64,000 bases of DNA. Origin: Salvia splendens. Lineage: Eukaryota > Streptophyta > Magnoliopsida > Lamiales > Lamiaceae. Positions 35,900-48,287 of the stretch are shown one piece after another (within the stretch, counting starts at the first letter, position 1; every line of letters starts with the position of its first letter). A program made the position numbers and the translations under genes. The stretch spans positions 1,426,001-1,490,000 of the forward strand of contig NC_056043.1 in assembly GCF_004379255.2 (NCBI RefSeq). The letters run 5' to 3'. The notes beneath the pieces were generated by a model. It was not told the DNA's origin. It saw only the letters and a list, made by a program, of their open reading frames with translations, and made no database searches.

Positions 35900-36479
35900 T
35901 AGCGGTGAAATTGTTAATTTGGTGTTGACTTAATGTGTTTTTAAGTATGTGATGAATAATGTCTTTCTTAATGAAGTTGGGAAATTTGGAGGTGTAATTC
36001 TTGTTTGATGATCAGCTTCAAGGCTTCAATGATGATCAATGTGAATTGTAATGTACCATATATTATATCTTGATCTTTTTCATCAAATTTTGTGAATTAC
36101 TTATGTCTTTATTTCTCTTGTTTGCATATTCTTTTCTTGTCAATAGTGGCGAGTCAAAGCATAGATACATAGCATTTTAACAATTGCTTATACATGATCT
36201 AAATTGAGTTAGAAGTATAGTATTATCTAAAAAATGTAAAATATATGAATACGAAACAGTAAAGTGGAAATGGGATGTGATTCCAACATAGGTGGCATTG
36301 TGGCAAGCAAGCAAACATGCCACGTGAGATATTGAATTTGATAAATAATGTTTTTTATCTTTTCCATTTGTTCAATTGTTTGGTTAATATTCTATGCAAT
36401 CGTTATTATTAATTAGATACATCTAAAAGTCAATACATTCTTACTCCTCCCTTTTCATGTTAGTTGATGCTTTTTTTTA
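35900..36479. other. 3' flank of the SOM-like gene
   Basis: AT-rich, with TTAATGAAG/AATGTGAATTGTAATG stretches likely to be the 3' UTR and polyadenylation zone. No gene seen. Confidence 0.5.
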
Positions 36480-36964
36480 CTCCTCCCGTCCCGTCCCGTC
36501 CCATATTACTTGATATATTACTTGATGTTTTTTTAAATGATTTAAGAAAATTATGTTTAGTGAGTTAATTAAAATAGAGTACAAGGTACGGGATTTAAGA
36601 AAATTATATTTAGTGAAGAAAATTATATTTAGTGATTTAAATAGAGTATAGAATATTTAAGAAAATTATATTTAGTGACTTAAATAAAGTAAAATTATAT
36701 TTAGTGAAGAAAATTATATTTAGTGATTTAAATAGAGTATAGAATATTTAAGAAAATTATATTTAGTGACTTAAATAAAGTAGAGTATAGAATAAAGTAA
36801 TAGAAAGTAAAAAAAATAAAGAGAAAAAGAAGAGAGAGTAAAGTAAATAAAGAATAAAGTAGATTGAGATTAGATGTTTTGTTTTTAATTAAAAAATGAA
36901 ATGACTTAAGTAACTTGGGACAATGCAAAAAAGAATATGACTCAAGTAATATGAGACGGAGGGA
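36480..36964. mobile_element. Stowaway-like MITE with internal tandem copies
   Basis: Starts CTCCTCCCGTCCCGTCCCG and ends ATGAGACGGAGGG. Inside, AAGAAAATTATATTTAGTGA units are repeated at least six times between 36540 and 36780. Confidence 0.8.
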
Positions 36965-39947
36965 AAGGAATATGACTCAAGTAACGTGGGACCGAACAGT
37001 CACTAGCTTCCCGACTTGTTCTGCTTAACCGCTCGTGTCCTACGACTCGTAGGCCACTCTCTCAAACAACTTGCGTCTGGTCTACCCGGGAAATTAGGAG
37101 GAAGTAGAGAGAAGCGAAGCCCGAAGTGAACGAGTATAAATTTTTCGAACAACTATTCAGTTTCCATTAACTGCTATTGGCCTTAGCGCACACCTTCCCT
37201 AATTATTAAAATCACCTAACCTTTTGACAATAAATTAATATTAATCGCTATATGTTGTCCTAGTAATTAGTTGTATATACTACTCTATAGTCTATCATAC
37301 ATTTATACTCTTGTTCGTTCCATGAAACTAGTCTAGCTTAAAAATTAGTATACCTAATTAAATATGTTAGTCATCAAATTATATACTATATTTAGAAAAA
37401 AAGTTTTGATAACCTTATTAATATCCTAACCAAAACCATATGTACAATTCATAAGAAGTTAAATTTATAATCTTATTAATATCCTAACAAACACATAGTA
37501 TATACAAACAATATCAAAATTCAAAAAGCATCATACACTCAATAAATAAGATGAAAATGGGAAATATATCATAATTTTACTCTCATAATTTTTTTGGAAA
37601 TGAGACCACTTACTATGTTTAAACAAAAAAAAGATATGTAGTACACTTATTTAGATAGAGTACATCATTTGCATCGGTTTTGAATAATACAAATTAATAT
37701 TAAATCATTAATTTGAAGTTTATAGGTATACAAGTATGAAGTATTGATCCAAATTATGGTACAAATTAGCTAGGCTTATTTATGTATGGGGAAGCTCATA
37801 TGTATTAGTGATACTACAACTAATAGTTGAGGTTGTTGCCAAATTGTATGACTACGAACAATAATTCTTAAGAATAAATGTCTAGAAACATTGACAGGTT
37901 ATTACTTTAGACCTTATAATATCCTACATATAATCCACTAAAACATAACACTTTATAAGATATAATTATATTTTTGCAAATTTAAAATGCTTGTAATTGC
38001 TAGCGATCTTGTCACATTAATTAGTGATTGTAAATGACCAAAAAGGTTTCACACCCACTTGTTTAATTCCATTAATCCTAAATCTTTAATGCTATTACAA
38101 GGCACATACATACATATATGTAGCAATATATCTATCATGATACCTTATATATAGACATAAGATATCAATATTATTGATGAAGTTGTTGGAAATACTAGAA
38201 GAGGACAATGGTGTAATGACAGTGGGACAAGAAAATGAATAATGCAAGTGAATAATTTGATATACAAATGTAGGTGTGTTTCCTAGGAAGGGAACTCATG
38301 TGGTGGACAGCAAGGGATGTAGGGTAGTGTGATTGATTTCTTGATTGATGAGACCATAGAAAAGTGTGTGGGGATATATCCAAAGTTAGGGATGATTCAT
38401 GCCCTAAATTCCCAACTATATGACTCAACATTTTCATGCACTAGCCCATGCTTAAAGTGGCCTATTTAGGTTCTATTTAGGGCCCCATTAATTATACCCC
38501 TCACATGCATCTCTAATAACTCACTCAGTCACTATCTATCCTCACCCTCATCTACATTTTTATGTCTCCCATTTTGGAGAGAGAGAAATGATGTGCTTTG
38601 TCGGGTTAGAAACTGCCGGTTCCGTTTTTAGAAATGTAGAATTGAAACCGGTTCGGAAAGGATTTTGGTAGTTTCGGGCTTTGAAGTGAAACCGAAAATT
38701 CCAATTCAAAACTTGACGGAATAATCTTTAATTTATTTTATTTTATTTTAAATTTTTGGTTAAAACTGAACGGTTTTCTGCTTAAAAAATATCGGTTCAC
38801 GGATTGAAATTTTCAAAACCGTGAACTTACCACCTATTTTGTGGTGAGGTTTAGGTTTTGTCTGTCGACCGTTGTTCCGATTGAAACCGTGACCGACGAC
38901 ACAATTCTAGGTGAAGTAGCGATTTTGATTTAACCATGTATCACTACTTCTATGTTTATAGATTGTGTCAATAAATGGTGGAAATGAACAAGATCTTAAT
39001 CAAAGAGTGAATAGGCCTAACAGAGAGCCCATAACTATAGGCCCAAAACGAAATACTATTAAACAAAATATGTATTGGGCCAAAATGATCAATTATATTG
39101 AGAAGCCCAGTAAATAGTTTAACTATATTTATGATAATTTTAATATTTTTTGTCTCAAGTTACTAGTAATAGTCCACAAAAATGTACCTAAGGCCAAGAG
39201 TATTGATTTCTTGAACCTAAAGATTTCGTACAATGAAAGTTAATAAATTTAGGTTGCCAAAAACTGAAGAAAAAATAATACTAATAATTGCAAAATTGAA
39301 AAGTTTGGTAACTTCTAAGCCAAGTTATAACATGATAGTAACAAATAACAAATTTCATGTTAGTCCATAGTGTAAAAAGCAATTAATACTATAATTATAT
39401 TTGAAAATTTCTATGGCGGGTTTAGACAGCACCGTTGAAAATTTGTAGTACTTGTGTTTTACTTTGATTATTCCTATCAATATCACCTTTGGATCTCGTT
39501 GACTCTAATGAATGGATAATATAGTATGTCACTTTAAATAAGTGGACGATTTATTATTACAGCCGTCATGGATTAAAAAGTTTGAAATTAAGAAAATGAT
39601 TTGGTCAATTACCTGTACTGTATTATAACGTATCTATATAAGAAAAAGTAAATTGATGAAATAGTTGTAGCCATCATCAAAAATGAAATTAAGAAGAAAA
39701 TTCGGTCAATTGCATGCTCTGAATATTTAATATTTATCTATACAAGAAAAAAAAGTAAATTGAGAAAATCCAAACATATATATGGAGAGAAATGTTATAT
39801 GGAGTACTACATTATCGTTATGATAATTATCTGTCATCATTGCTCTAGTTTAGTTTATGTTTAGCGTTATTCATTCTATTGTGGATATTTAGTTCGATTT
39901 TAATATTTTAAAGAATTGTAAATATTAATTAGTAATGTTACAAATTA
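36965..39947. other. AT-rich intergenic stretch
   Basis: No gene recognised. A ~300-bp section (38600-38900) is rich in ACCGGTT/AACCGG words and may be a degenerate transposon, but I could not find its ends. Confidence 0.55.
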
Positions 39948-40209
39948 CTCCTTCTATCCCGCAATAGGAGTCCTATACTTTTATTTAGTTATGACACGGA
40001 TTTTAAGAAATGTAAAAAAAGCGAATTGAATAAGTTAGTGGAATATGAATCTCACGGTATATTAGTTTTATAATAAAATGTGAGTGGAACAAATTGGTGG
40101 AATGTAAGGTCTATTTACCATTATGATAAAAGTGAAAATGTGAAATAAGACTCTTATTGTGGGACGGATGAAAATAACAAACTATAAATCTTATTGTTGG
40201 ACAGGGGAG
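39948..40209. mobile_element. Stowaway-like MITE
   Basis: Left CTCCTTCTATCCCGCAATAG follows TA; right GGACAGGGGAG is followed by TA. The AGGAGTCC and GACTCTTATTG stretches pair near the ends. Confidence 0.75.
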
Positions 40210-40319
40210 TATATAAAAATCAAAATTTATTTATCTTTTTATTTATTTATTTACTTTTTTGAGAAAGTGAATAAATCAAGCTTTGAAGTTTAACTTTTAG
40301 AATAATAACATCAATAATA

Positions 40320-40536
40320 CTCCCTCCGTCCCATTACAAGTGATGGATTTCTTTTGGATACGAGAATTAAGAAATTGATATATGTTGATTTAAAGTGGAA
40401 AGAGTAAAATATGAGAGGGGTAAAAGTATGAAAGATAAAAAGATAATAAAGTAAGAAAAAGATAATAAAGTAAAAGATATGTAATAAAGTAAGATGGGAC
40501 AACTCAAAATGAAAAGTTGATGACGGACGGAGAAAG
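40320..40536. mobile_element. Stowaway-like MITE
   Basis: CTCCCTCCGTCCCATTAC after TA (40318-40319); GACGGACGGAGAAAG before TA (40537-40538). Interior rich in GATAATAAAGTAA repeats. Confidence 0.85.
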
Positions 40537-40567
40537 TAATTTTTAAGGTAATTACACTTTATACTAA

Positions 40568-40877
40568 GGACCCGTTTTATAGGTGATAAACCAAGGTTAA
40601 GGTTGGTGGGACCCACCACAATCCAATGTTTGATACAAATTTTCAGCCTGGATAAATGCAATCCAAGGCCCGAAAAAAATTGCGGCGGCCCGCCAGGCCC
40701 GCGTGAATAGTGCCCGTTTTCACTATTGGGCTTAGTTAATGTGACCCACAAAATTTGTGGGTTTATTTTATCCTCTTGTGGGTTTATTTTATCCTACATA
40801 AATCCTACATTTGGCCCGAAAATTTTATCCTATGTTAATCCTCTTGCTATAACCCACTCACTCTATAAAACGGGTCC
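40568..40877. mobile_element. Tourist-like (PIF/Harbinger) MITE with perfect 15-bp ends
   Basis: GGACCCGTTTTATAG and CTATAAAACGGGTCC are perfect inverted repeats. The element is flanked by TAA on both sides (40565-40567 and 40878-40880), the 3-bp duplication of the superfamily. 310 bp, non-coding; the middle contains AATTTGTGGGTTTATTTTAT and a direct repeat of TTGTGGGTTTATTTTATCCT. Confidence 0.88.
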
Positions 40878-41932
40878 TAAGAATATAGTTACACGTCAGC
40901 TTCCAACTACCGTGTAACAGAGCTCAACTAACGGCGTACCTATAAAGTCGATGTTTTGTTTGTGATGACGGCATCGCACTGCGACGTGGCGAATATATAA
41001 GCAGAAGTTAACGGAGTGGCGGCCCCCACGTGATTAGCCGTCTTTGCCGGCCCCAGGCGGCGCCTTCTATCTTCGCACGACACGTCTGCCTCGCTCACGC
41101 GCCTCCAACCACGTGCTGTCTTAATTCTTTCATGTCCCCCATCGGTCCATCCCCACCGTCACCGCTTCCACACGCTCCATTTTGTCCAAAGCAAGCATCC
41201 TTTTTCTACCTCTTTTTTAATTTTAAAATGTTTTACCACTACCTATTACTTGAAAATTTAAAATCCACATTACTTTGAAAAAAGTAAAATATCCAAAACA
41301 ATAAGGTTTGATAAAATTTTGGTTCACCCACAATTTATAAAATCAGTTGAAAAATCATGAATATTGACAATTTTGTAATTCATCGATGTAATTTTTTGAT
41401 AAATTGGTGTATGGTCACTTTTCATAAGTGTTAAATAATATCGTCTAATTATAAAAAAATATTTTCTTTGGCTAAAACATCAATAATATATCACGTATTA
41501 GAGACTAAGTTTTTTTTATCACGAACCCGTCCAATATGGATCATCACATCAATAACACTAAGCTCATTCTAAGGGCATCTCCAGTGATACGGCAAAACGC
41601 AAATTTCCGGTGAAAAACACCTCCAATCATACTCCAAAACGCATCCCAAATCGTCAATTTTTTGCGTTTTTGAACAGTATCACTCCAAAGATGCAGTAGC
41701 ATTGTAGCTACTGCATTTCACTTTTTGAAATTCCTGGAAATTGCACTTAGCTCCCTCATCCTTTGTATTTTCGAATGGAAGCAACAACTGTGGAGAGTTG
41801 AAGAAGATGTGAAGGAAAAGCAGAGATGCAGAGAAGTGAAACGAGAAACCAGAGAAGGGGAAGAAGACGATAGCGGCGCTGGGGGAGAGAGAAAATTAGG
41901 TTTACAGTGTATTTAATGGCATGGGCAAATTA

Positions 41933-42062
41933 AACCACCTCCAATTAAACATATGTGGAGTATTTATTTGAGAATTAGGCTAATTAATTACTCGGCTAAT
42001 TAAACCACCTCCAATTAACCATATGTGGAGTATTTATTTGAGAATTAGGCTAATTAATTACT
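41933..42062 (+). repeat. ~65-bp tandem duplication inside the Harbinger element
   Basis: CATATGTGGAGTATTTATTT and GAGAATTAGGCTAATTAATT occur twice in succession with one or two differences. Confidence 0.9.
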
Positions 42063-42489
42063 ATTATATGTATAAATGTAATGATGCATAGTATTTATTT
42101 GTTTTAGGACGGTTTTATCAATATTTAGTTCAAAAAGTTAATTGATATTTAGTTTATTTTATACTATAAATTATTAGTATTAATTATTTATTTTGTGTGA
42201 TTTGTGAAATTATATTTAATATAATTTATTAAATAATTTAATGAGTATTAGTTATTTTATTGAGTATGAATTGTAATATTAGTATTTAATATTATAATAT
42301 AACAAATTAAATAATAGTACAATATTTAGTAATAAAAGTACTCCTATTGCATAACAAGTCCTACAAATGGAAATTATGTTACAACGACATAAAACTAAAA
42401 TAAAGACAAACGACATATTACAATAACAAAATGAAAAACATAATCTAATAATCCGGTGAACCAGAACCTGACCTCCTATGTTATCGAAG

Positions 42490-42750
42490 TACGGTATTGG
42501 GATAAAGAAGTGTTGCTTGACATAATGATTACATGTATACTTTTGCATAACATGATAGTTGAAGATGAGCGTGACCTGAGTTCTCCAATCGAAGTTGCTA
42601 GACACGCACCACAACCAGAAGTTGAGATGACGACAAATGAAGATGTTCGATTTCAAAAGTACTTGACTCAGTATGCCGCAATAAGAAATAAAAATGCACA
42701 TCTAGAACTTCGAAATGCATTAGTTGATCATTTGTGGGAAAATTTCTCAA
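42490..42750 (+). pseudogene. C-terminal remnant of PIF/Harbinger transposase
   Basis: The frame reads LDIMITCILLHNMIVEDERD, then FQKYLTQYAAIRNKNAHLEL and RNALVDHLWENF. The segment A/TCI(I/L)LHNMIVEDERD followed by an R-N-x-x-H-x-x-L-R-x-x-L-x-x-H-L-W motif is the end of the plant Harbinger transposase (DDE_Tnp_4/Plant_tran type). The catalytic region with the first two acids is missing, so it cannot act. Confidence 0.85.
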
Positions 42751-43396
42751 ATACGCAATCTAGAATTTTTGCTACTTTTATGTGTTGTCCTATGTTTTAT
42801 ATAATCATGATGTCTTTGAATGTATTTTAATTTATGTATAATCATGATGTCTTTGATTGTATTTTAGTTTATGTTTGAATGTTATTATAGTACGATGTAT
42901 TATAATTTGAAGTTAGTATATATTTTATTGAATGCATAATATATTTAATATATATATAAATTATTATTATAAATAATTCTATCAAATTATTTAATTATAT
43001 TTGGAAAATTATTGACAAAATGTTGTGGGGTGAATGTGTAATTTAAATAAATATGTAGTTAAAATTGAAAAGGTAAAAAAAGTAGGTGAATATGGAATAT
43101 TCTTCTGGGTTTTGAGTTTGGTGTAAACGGTTGGAGTAGAATTACTGTTTGAAGTGACAAAACTGGAAAAATAGGTTTGAGTTTGATGTAAATGGTTGAA
43201 GATGGCCTAAAGAGGTTCGTGTACGGACACCATAAAATAATACATGGCGCGGGAGAGTGAAATAGTAGAGACATTCAGAGCTTGAATTTCCCTTGCCATC
43301 AATTAGTAGTTGCGAACAATTCAAATTATATAATGTCTAGAAGAATTTTATATTTGAATATAAGAAAGGACAGAATTCGTATGAAAATACTACAGT

Positions 43397-43705
43397 CTAT
43401 CTAGTTCGAACATATGCAATTCCCAAGTGATCACTCAATAATAAGTTTCGTACCACAATCGGTGGCTCATCATGCAAATACAAACATGTATGTCGACCTG
43501 ACGACCAGCTTGGCAAATAATCCTTAACCGAATTAGCCTTATGATATACATGTCTCATTAACACAGACCAATTTCTGTCACACATACCCCTAATATTATG
43601 AACAAGGCTAAAGCAACTTCCATTTTCTCTATTTAAATTGTTCATAATGACCACATCTTGATCATTATTTTCGATTTCAATACTTTGTGCCGTTATCCCA
43701 AGCAA
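43397..43705 (-). pseudogene. RNase H-like remnant of a non-LTR element or RVT_3 protein
   Basis: The frame has IEIENNDQDVVIMNNLNREN, then IRGMCDRNWSVLMRHVYHKA and NSVKDYLPSWSSG. A pattern of I-E-x-D-(N)-VV, a central I-R, and a late HVYHKAN-x-x-x-D-x-L matches the RNase H domain that ends many plant LINE-type open reading frames (RVT_3). Key acids partly differ (KDYL for ADxLA). No start or upstream reverse transcriptase is visible, so it is a broken fragment. Confidence 0.65.
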
Positions 43706-44030
43706 GCTGCAAATAAGAGTATAAGTTGTAATTATATAACTTACCCTCCAATACTTAGAAGTGGGTGTGAAAATAATAAATAAAAGGAAGAAAAAGAATT
43801 ATACTCCTTCAATTCCTTTATAAGTGGCTAGTCTAGATGTCAAGAAAATATCTAAGGGGTATTATGGAACTGGGAGAGTATGATAAAATACTCCTCCCTT
43901 TTTTTTTTATCGTAAGTGACACATATTTTCTTTGAATATTTTATTTTAAATAATATACTTTTAAATATAGAGGCGTAACTTTCTTTATTTTTCTCTTTAT
44001 TTTATTTTATTTTTTCTATATAAAACAATA

Positions 44031-44238
44031 CCCCCTCCGTCCTTAAAGAGTATGCACTATTTTCCTTTTTCGTCCGTAAAATATGAACATTCCCATTTTG
44101 GAAACTACATTCTCTCTAATGAGGTGTATTCATTATCTACTAACAATACTTAAAAAACTTTCTTTATATCTCTTTCTCTTACTTTACAAATAATCTATCG
44201 CCGAACTCAAAGTTCATACTCTTTGGGGACGGATGGAG
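44031..44238. mobile_element. Stowaway-like MITE
   Basis: CCCCCTCCGTCCTTAAAGAG after TA (44029-44030) and CTTTGGGGACGGATGGAG before TA (44239-44240). AGAGTATGCAC and GTTCATACTCT pair near the ends. Confidence 0.85.
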
Positions 44239-44390
44239 TACTACATAAATTCTCATATTCTTTTCGTCTCATCTCAAGTGAGTGACTCATTTTCGACATG
44301 TATTTGAGGAAAATGAATAAGTAGTTAAAGTGAAAAGAAAGTAAAGTAAGTAAGAAAATAATGTAAATACGACTCTCTCTATTTTATTTT

Positions 44391-44415
44391 ATTTTATTTT
44401 ATTTTATTTTATTTT
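44391..44415. repeat. (ATTTT)n microsatellite
   Basis: At least five consecutive ATTTT units in an AT-rich spacer. Confidence 0.85.
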
Positions 44416-44653
44416 GTCTAAACTATTTATTACCCCATTATCTTCAAAAAAATTGATAAAAAAAATCAATCACTTAGAATTGAGAGTATCAAATTAGAAA
44501 AAAAGAAATCATTCACTCAGAATTGAGGAGAATCAAATTAGAAAAAAGTTTATAAGAGTATAAAATTTAAAATAAGTTGGAAAAAGTATTAAAAAAAAAG
44601 GGGAGAATATAGTAGGAAGGTAAGTAGGGGAAAGCGGAAACCAAATTGTATAA

Positions 44654-45236
44654 GGCCATCCACAATAGGCGCCCAGTGACCGCCCAGCCGAGCGCCGGTG
44701 CTGGGCGGTTCGCTGGGCGATCTATTGCAGCCGCCCAGCGGGCGATTGGAGAGAGAAACCGCGCAGCGCTGGGCGGTCGCGTGGCGCTGGGCGGTCCGTT
44801 CGGCGCTATTGCAGCGCCCGGATCGCCCAGCGCACCGCCTAGCGCGAAAAAATAAAAAAAAAATTCGAAACACTATATATACGCGCTTTGTTCGTCATTT
44901 TCCCGTATATGTCTCGTAAATTTAATTTCGCATATTGTGTGATTGTTAATTATTTCATTTTGTATATATTTGTTAATAGTGATGTGGATAATATTATTAA
45001 TGTTTCTCGTATATGTCTCGTAAATTAAATTCCGTATATTGTGTGATTGTTAATTATTTCATTTTTATATAATTGTTATTAGTGATGTGGCTATTGATGT
45101 GGCTGGGCTATTTATGATGTGGCTAGGCTATGGCTGGGCTATTTATGATGTGGCAGGAGGATTTTTAGTGCCGATGATGTGGCAGTGGCTAGGCTATGGC
45201 TGGGCTATTGCTGGGCTATTCCTATTCTGGAAGGCC
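44654..45236. mobile_element. PIF/Harbinger MITE, GC-rich core of CGCCCAGCG words
   Basis: GGCCATCCACAATAGG (left) and CCTATTCTGGAAGGCC (right) are inverted repeats with 3 mismatches in 16. TAA flanks both ends (44651-44653 and 45237-45239). 583 bp. The left third is full of GCTGGGCGGT/CGCCCAGC palindromic words, the right third of GGCTGGGCTAT repeats. No coding capacity. Confidence 0.88.
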
Positions 45237-46036
45237 TAAATCCACAAATTCCGCCGACGAGAAAAAGTGGTGGGCCCCACTCGATAGCGGCCGGCAGATG
45301 GCGCAAAATCCCAAGTCATCCGCCGTGGACCCCAGCCGCCTCCTGTCTACCTCCCGCTCCCCCACACGCTTCGTGTTCCCAACTACCCCGAAATTACCAA
45401 TTTACCCATCCCCTTTATCCACTCTTTAATTTTTTTTCTCATTATTTTTCTTAAATGTTAACCACCTGATTATTATAATTTTGTTTGTGTGGCTGCGTTT
45501 AGGAGTAAAAGAGTACTAACATATTTAAACTCATTAAATAATTGAATTTATAGTGGGCGGCAGCAGCAACAAAGTTCACACGTGCCGTCCACCTTAGGCA
45601 CGACATGTACCCCGTCAACACGGAATTCCGTCGGTGCGCTTCTCTCTCCTCTCTCATCCTTCTCCTTCCGCCACTCGTTTTCCCCTACTTTTCTTCGCTT
45701 TTTTGACTACTCGTACACAATAATTTCAGCTGCAAATTCTGCGTAATGCCAATTATTATTCACGAATCAAACACAATTCAACATAGGATTCAAAATTGAA
45801 TGAGCTAACACGAATTTCATCATTTTTTTTTTCTTTTCAAAATTACAAAAACGGGAATTAATTAATCCACCACAACCCTAATATCCGCCGCCGGCGGTGC
45901 AAACAACCAGAGATATCACTCTCTCAGCTGCAAAAAACAAGGGTTCCTTTGTTTAATTTTAAATATATATACAAAAATCAGACGTCATCTTCCTCCCTCA
46001 GCTCCGATCAAATTCTAGAACCTTCCTCGCCGACGT
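45237..46036. other. Spacer 3' of the ERF gene
   Basis: A moderately GC-rich part (45240-45420), then an AT-rich part. It probably includes the ERF 3' UTR in its last ~150 bases. No gene recognised. Confidence 0.5.
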
Positions 46037-46660
46037 TCACACCTCCACCGGCGGCGGCATGTTCAGATCTAGATCCAGCCCCCTCTTCCCCTCCCCTCCG
46101 TCAAAATTGTTCTCATCCACCACCGACGAGGTGTCGGAGTCGCTCCTCTTCACTCCGCCGTACCCCGCCGCGCTCATCCTGTACGCCGCCGCCGCCATCG
46201 CCGGATCGAACAGGATCACCGGCTGCCCGTTCGGAAGCACCGCCATCCGCCGGAAAAACTGGTATCCTCCGATCGGAGCCGCCTCGGCGACGGTCACGCT
46301 GCGATCCGGCGCCGCGCCGAGGCGGCGCGTGAGATCGAGCTCGACGACCCGAGCGCGTGCGTTCAGATCGGCGCTGGAGGACTCGACGGTGCTGCTCTGG
46401 CTGGGGCTGCGGACGACGGCGGCGGACGAGGCGTGGGCGGGGAAATTCGTCTTCGCCTTCGCGCCGCGGAAGTCGCGGGCGGCGGCGTCGTAGGCACGCG
46501 CGGCCTCCTCGGCGGTGTCGAAGGTCCCGAGCCAGACGCGCGATTTCTTCCCCGGGTCGCGGATCTCGGCGGCGTAGCGGCCCCAGGGGCGCTTCCTCAC
46601 CCCCCGGTAGTGCACCTCCTTCGCCTTGCCGCTACCCTCCGCCTTCTCCTTCATCGCCAT
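46037..46660 (-). CDS. AP2/ERF transcriptional repressor with EAR motif (ERF subgroup VIII)
   Basis: Single exon, 207 codons. The AP2 domain covers about residues 17-74: [40 protein letters not shown] and [19 protein letters not shown]. It contains the Ala and Asp that distinguish ERFs (AEIRD, DTAEEAA). The C-terminus ends [13 protein letters not shown], a DLN/LxLxL-type EAR repression motif. This combination defines ERF3/4/7/10/11-like repressors, which bind GCC boxes and damp ethylene, ABA or defence outputs. A TATA-like sequence (minus-strand CTATTTAAAA, 46761-46770) lies about 100 bp upstream. No introns, as usual for the family. Confidence 0.94.
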   Translation of the reverse strand: MAMKEKAEGSGKAKEVHYRGVRKRPWGRYAAEIRDPGKKSRVWLGTFDTAEEAARAYDAAARDFRGAKAKTNFPAHASSAAVVRSPSQSSTVESSSADLNARARVVELDLTRRLGAAPDRSVTVAEAAPIGGYQFFRRMAVLPNGQPVILFDPAMAAAAYRMSAAGYGGVKRSDSDTSSVVDENNFDGGEGKRGLDLDLNMPPPVEV

Positions 46661-46875
46661 TTTCTAAAAACAGGCGGCGGAATTTTTGGTTTATAATTTT
46701 AGTGAGAGAAAGCTTGGTGTAAAAATGAGGTATGGATATAGGTTGGGGGAAAAAGGGTCTTTTTAAATAGGGGAAATATGTTCGGATTTGGGGGTGGTGG
46801 CGCAGTCAACGAGGGATTTGACTGGGGGCGGAATTGGTGGCGCCGCCCAGTTATTTGAGTGTATGTATGTACTTA

Positions 46876-47216
46876 CTCCATCCCAATTTTATTATGAATA
46901 TAATAGTCTAATATTTTATTAATTCATTTTGTTTATATTTTATTTAGTATAAATACTTCATTCATCCTACTAAATACTCATGAAATATTTGGTTTTTGTT
47001 ATGAAAATTTATGTAATGTTATTTTTGAGTTATTGAATAGAACGGAAAAAATAAAGATGATATTATTTTCATTTTAATAAGCGTTTCATTTTTAATAGAA
47101 TAAATAGAGTATATATAAGTGAGACTCATATTGTATTAATTTTTTTTTCACATTTTTCTTAATATATCTTAAATTTGTTTTGCAAAAATTAGACACTTAA
47201 TAGCAGACGAAGAAAG
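46876..47216. mobile_element. Stowaway-like MITE upstream of the ERF gene
   Basis: CTCCATCCCAATTTTATTAT after TA (46874-46875) and CAGACGAAGAAAG before TA (47217-47218). It lies about 215 bp beyond the ERF start codon. Confidence 0.7.
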
Positions 47217-47323
47217 TATTATACTTACTACTCTTTATATCCTAAGATAGTGGAAGCATTTATTTTGATCAATGAATTTAACAAATTAATACAGTAAAGT
47301 TTAAAGTTACGAAAGAAAGGTAA

Positions 47324-47978
47324 GAGCATCCGCAATGGAGGACGTCCCGGCATGCCGGACGTCCGCCATTAGGCGTGGGAGGGGTGGACGCGGACGTCGG
47401 CTGCGGACACCGCAGATCCGCGGCTTTCCGACTACGTCCGTCGAGACGTCCGCCATTGCGGTGCCACGACGGACGTCCCGAGGGACGTATCGCTTTTTGA
47501 ATTTTTTTAATTTTTTTTAAAAACTCTATATATACGGCTCGTTGCAAACTCTATATATACGATTTTTTAAAAAAAAACTCTAACGCATGTATTATCGTCC
47601 GAAATGAAGGCATAAAACAAAAACACATCATTCCCCGTTCGGCTAGCGGCAAACTATAGAGATTCAAGGCATAACATGTACTTTGTTTGAATCGTTTTTT
47701 GGTTTGAGATATTTTTTTTGGAACTATGTACTTTTTAAATATAAATATGTATGCTTTTTTAAAAAAAATAAAATCGTTGCATTTTCCTCGTATTCGTGTC
47801 GAAATTTTAATTCCGTAAATTACATATTTGTGAATTTGTGAATTTTTATTATTGTGGATGTCCGTCATTGTGCACTGAGATATCTTTTTGACTTGGCAGT
47901 GCAGTAGGAGGTCCTTATGACGTGACATGAGGTATTTTTGGGAAGTCCGCCAGGGCATCAGCCCCACTGTGGATGCTC
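47324..47978. mobile_element. PIF/Harbinger MITE
   Basis: GAGCATCCGCAATGG (left) and CCACTGTGGATGCTC (right) are inverted repeats with two mismatches. TAA flanks both sides (47321-47323 and 47979-47981). 655 bp. The left part is rich in GGACGTCC/GACGTCCG words. Confidence 0.88.
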
Positions 47979-48287
47979 TAACATAGATGATAAAGTAAGA
48001 GAGATGAATAGAGAGTAAAGTACTCCATCCGTTCCATTTTAATTGAGTCATTTTTCTATTTTGAAAAGTTCCAAGATAATTGAGTTATTGTAAAAATTCA
48101 TATTTTATCTTAATTTATTATTTCTTCATCTCTCTTATTTTATTATTTTTACTATATTTATTTTTACTTAATACATTATTTTTAATCTTGATGCCGAAAA
48201 GAAACGTCAGTATTAATAAGAAATCGAGGAAGGATAAGAGAAGATAGACTGTTTCGAAGAAAAAAATGACTAAAGGTGCAAGAATTT

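Larger units (their letters stand above)
41573..43207. mobile_element. PIF/Harbinger element, internally deleted, with transposase remnant
   Basis: GGGCATCTCCAGTGATAC at the left and TTGAAGATGGCC at the right form imperfect inverted repeats, flanked by TAA on both sides (41570-41572, 43208-43210). 1635 bp. It carries the C-terminal remnant of a DDE transposase (about 42490-42750) and an internal 65-bp tandem duplication (about 41933-42062). Confidence 0.85.

Noticed and set aside
38573..38900. ACCGGTT-rich stretch as a transposon
   Set aside because: No terminal inverted repeats or target duplications could be found by eye.
40311..40751. 146-codon minus-strand frame
   Set aside because: It runs across two adjacent MITEs and has no protein-family character.
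46059..46722. Antisense and alternative frames across the ERF gene
   Set aside because: Shadows caused by GC-rich codon use; only the minus frame carries AP2 and EAR motifs.
47551..48051. 166-codon minus-strand frame
   Set aside because: It lies mostly inside a Harbinger MITE and is low-complexity Lys/Ile/Phe-rich.
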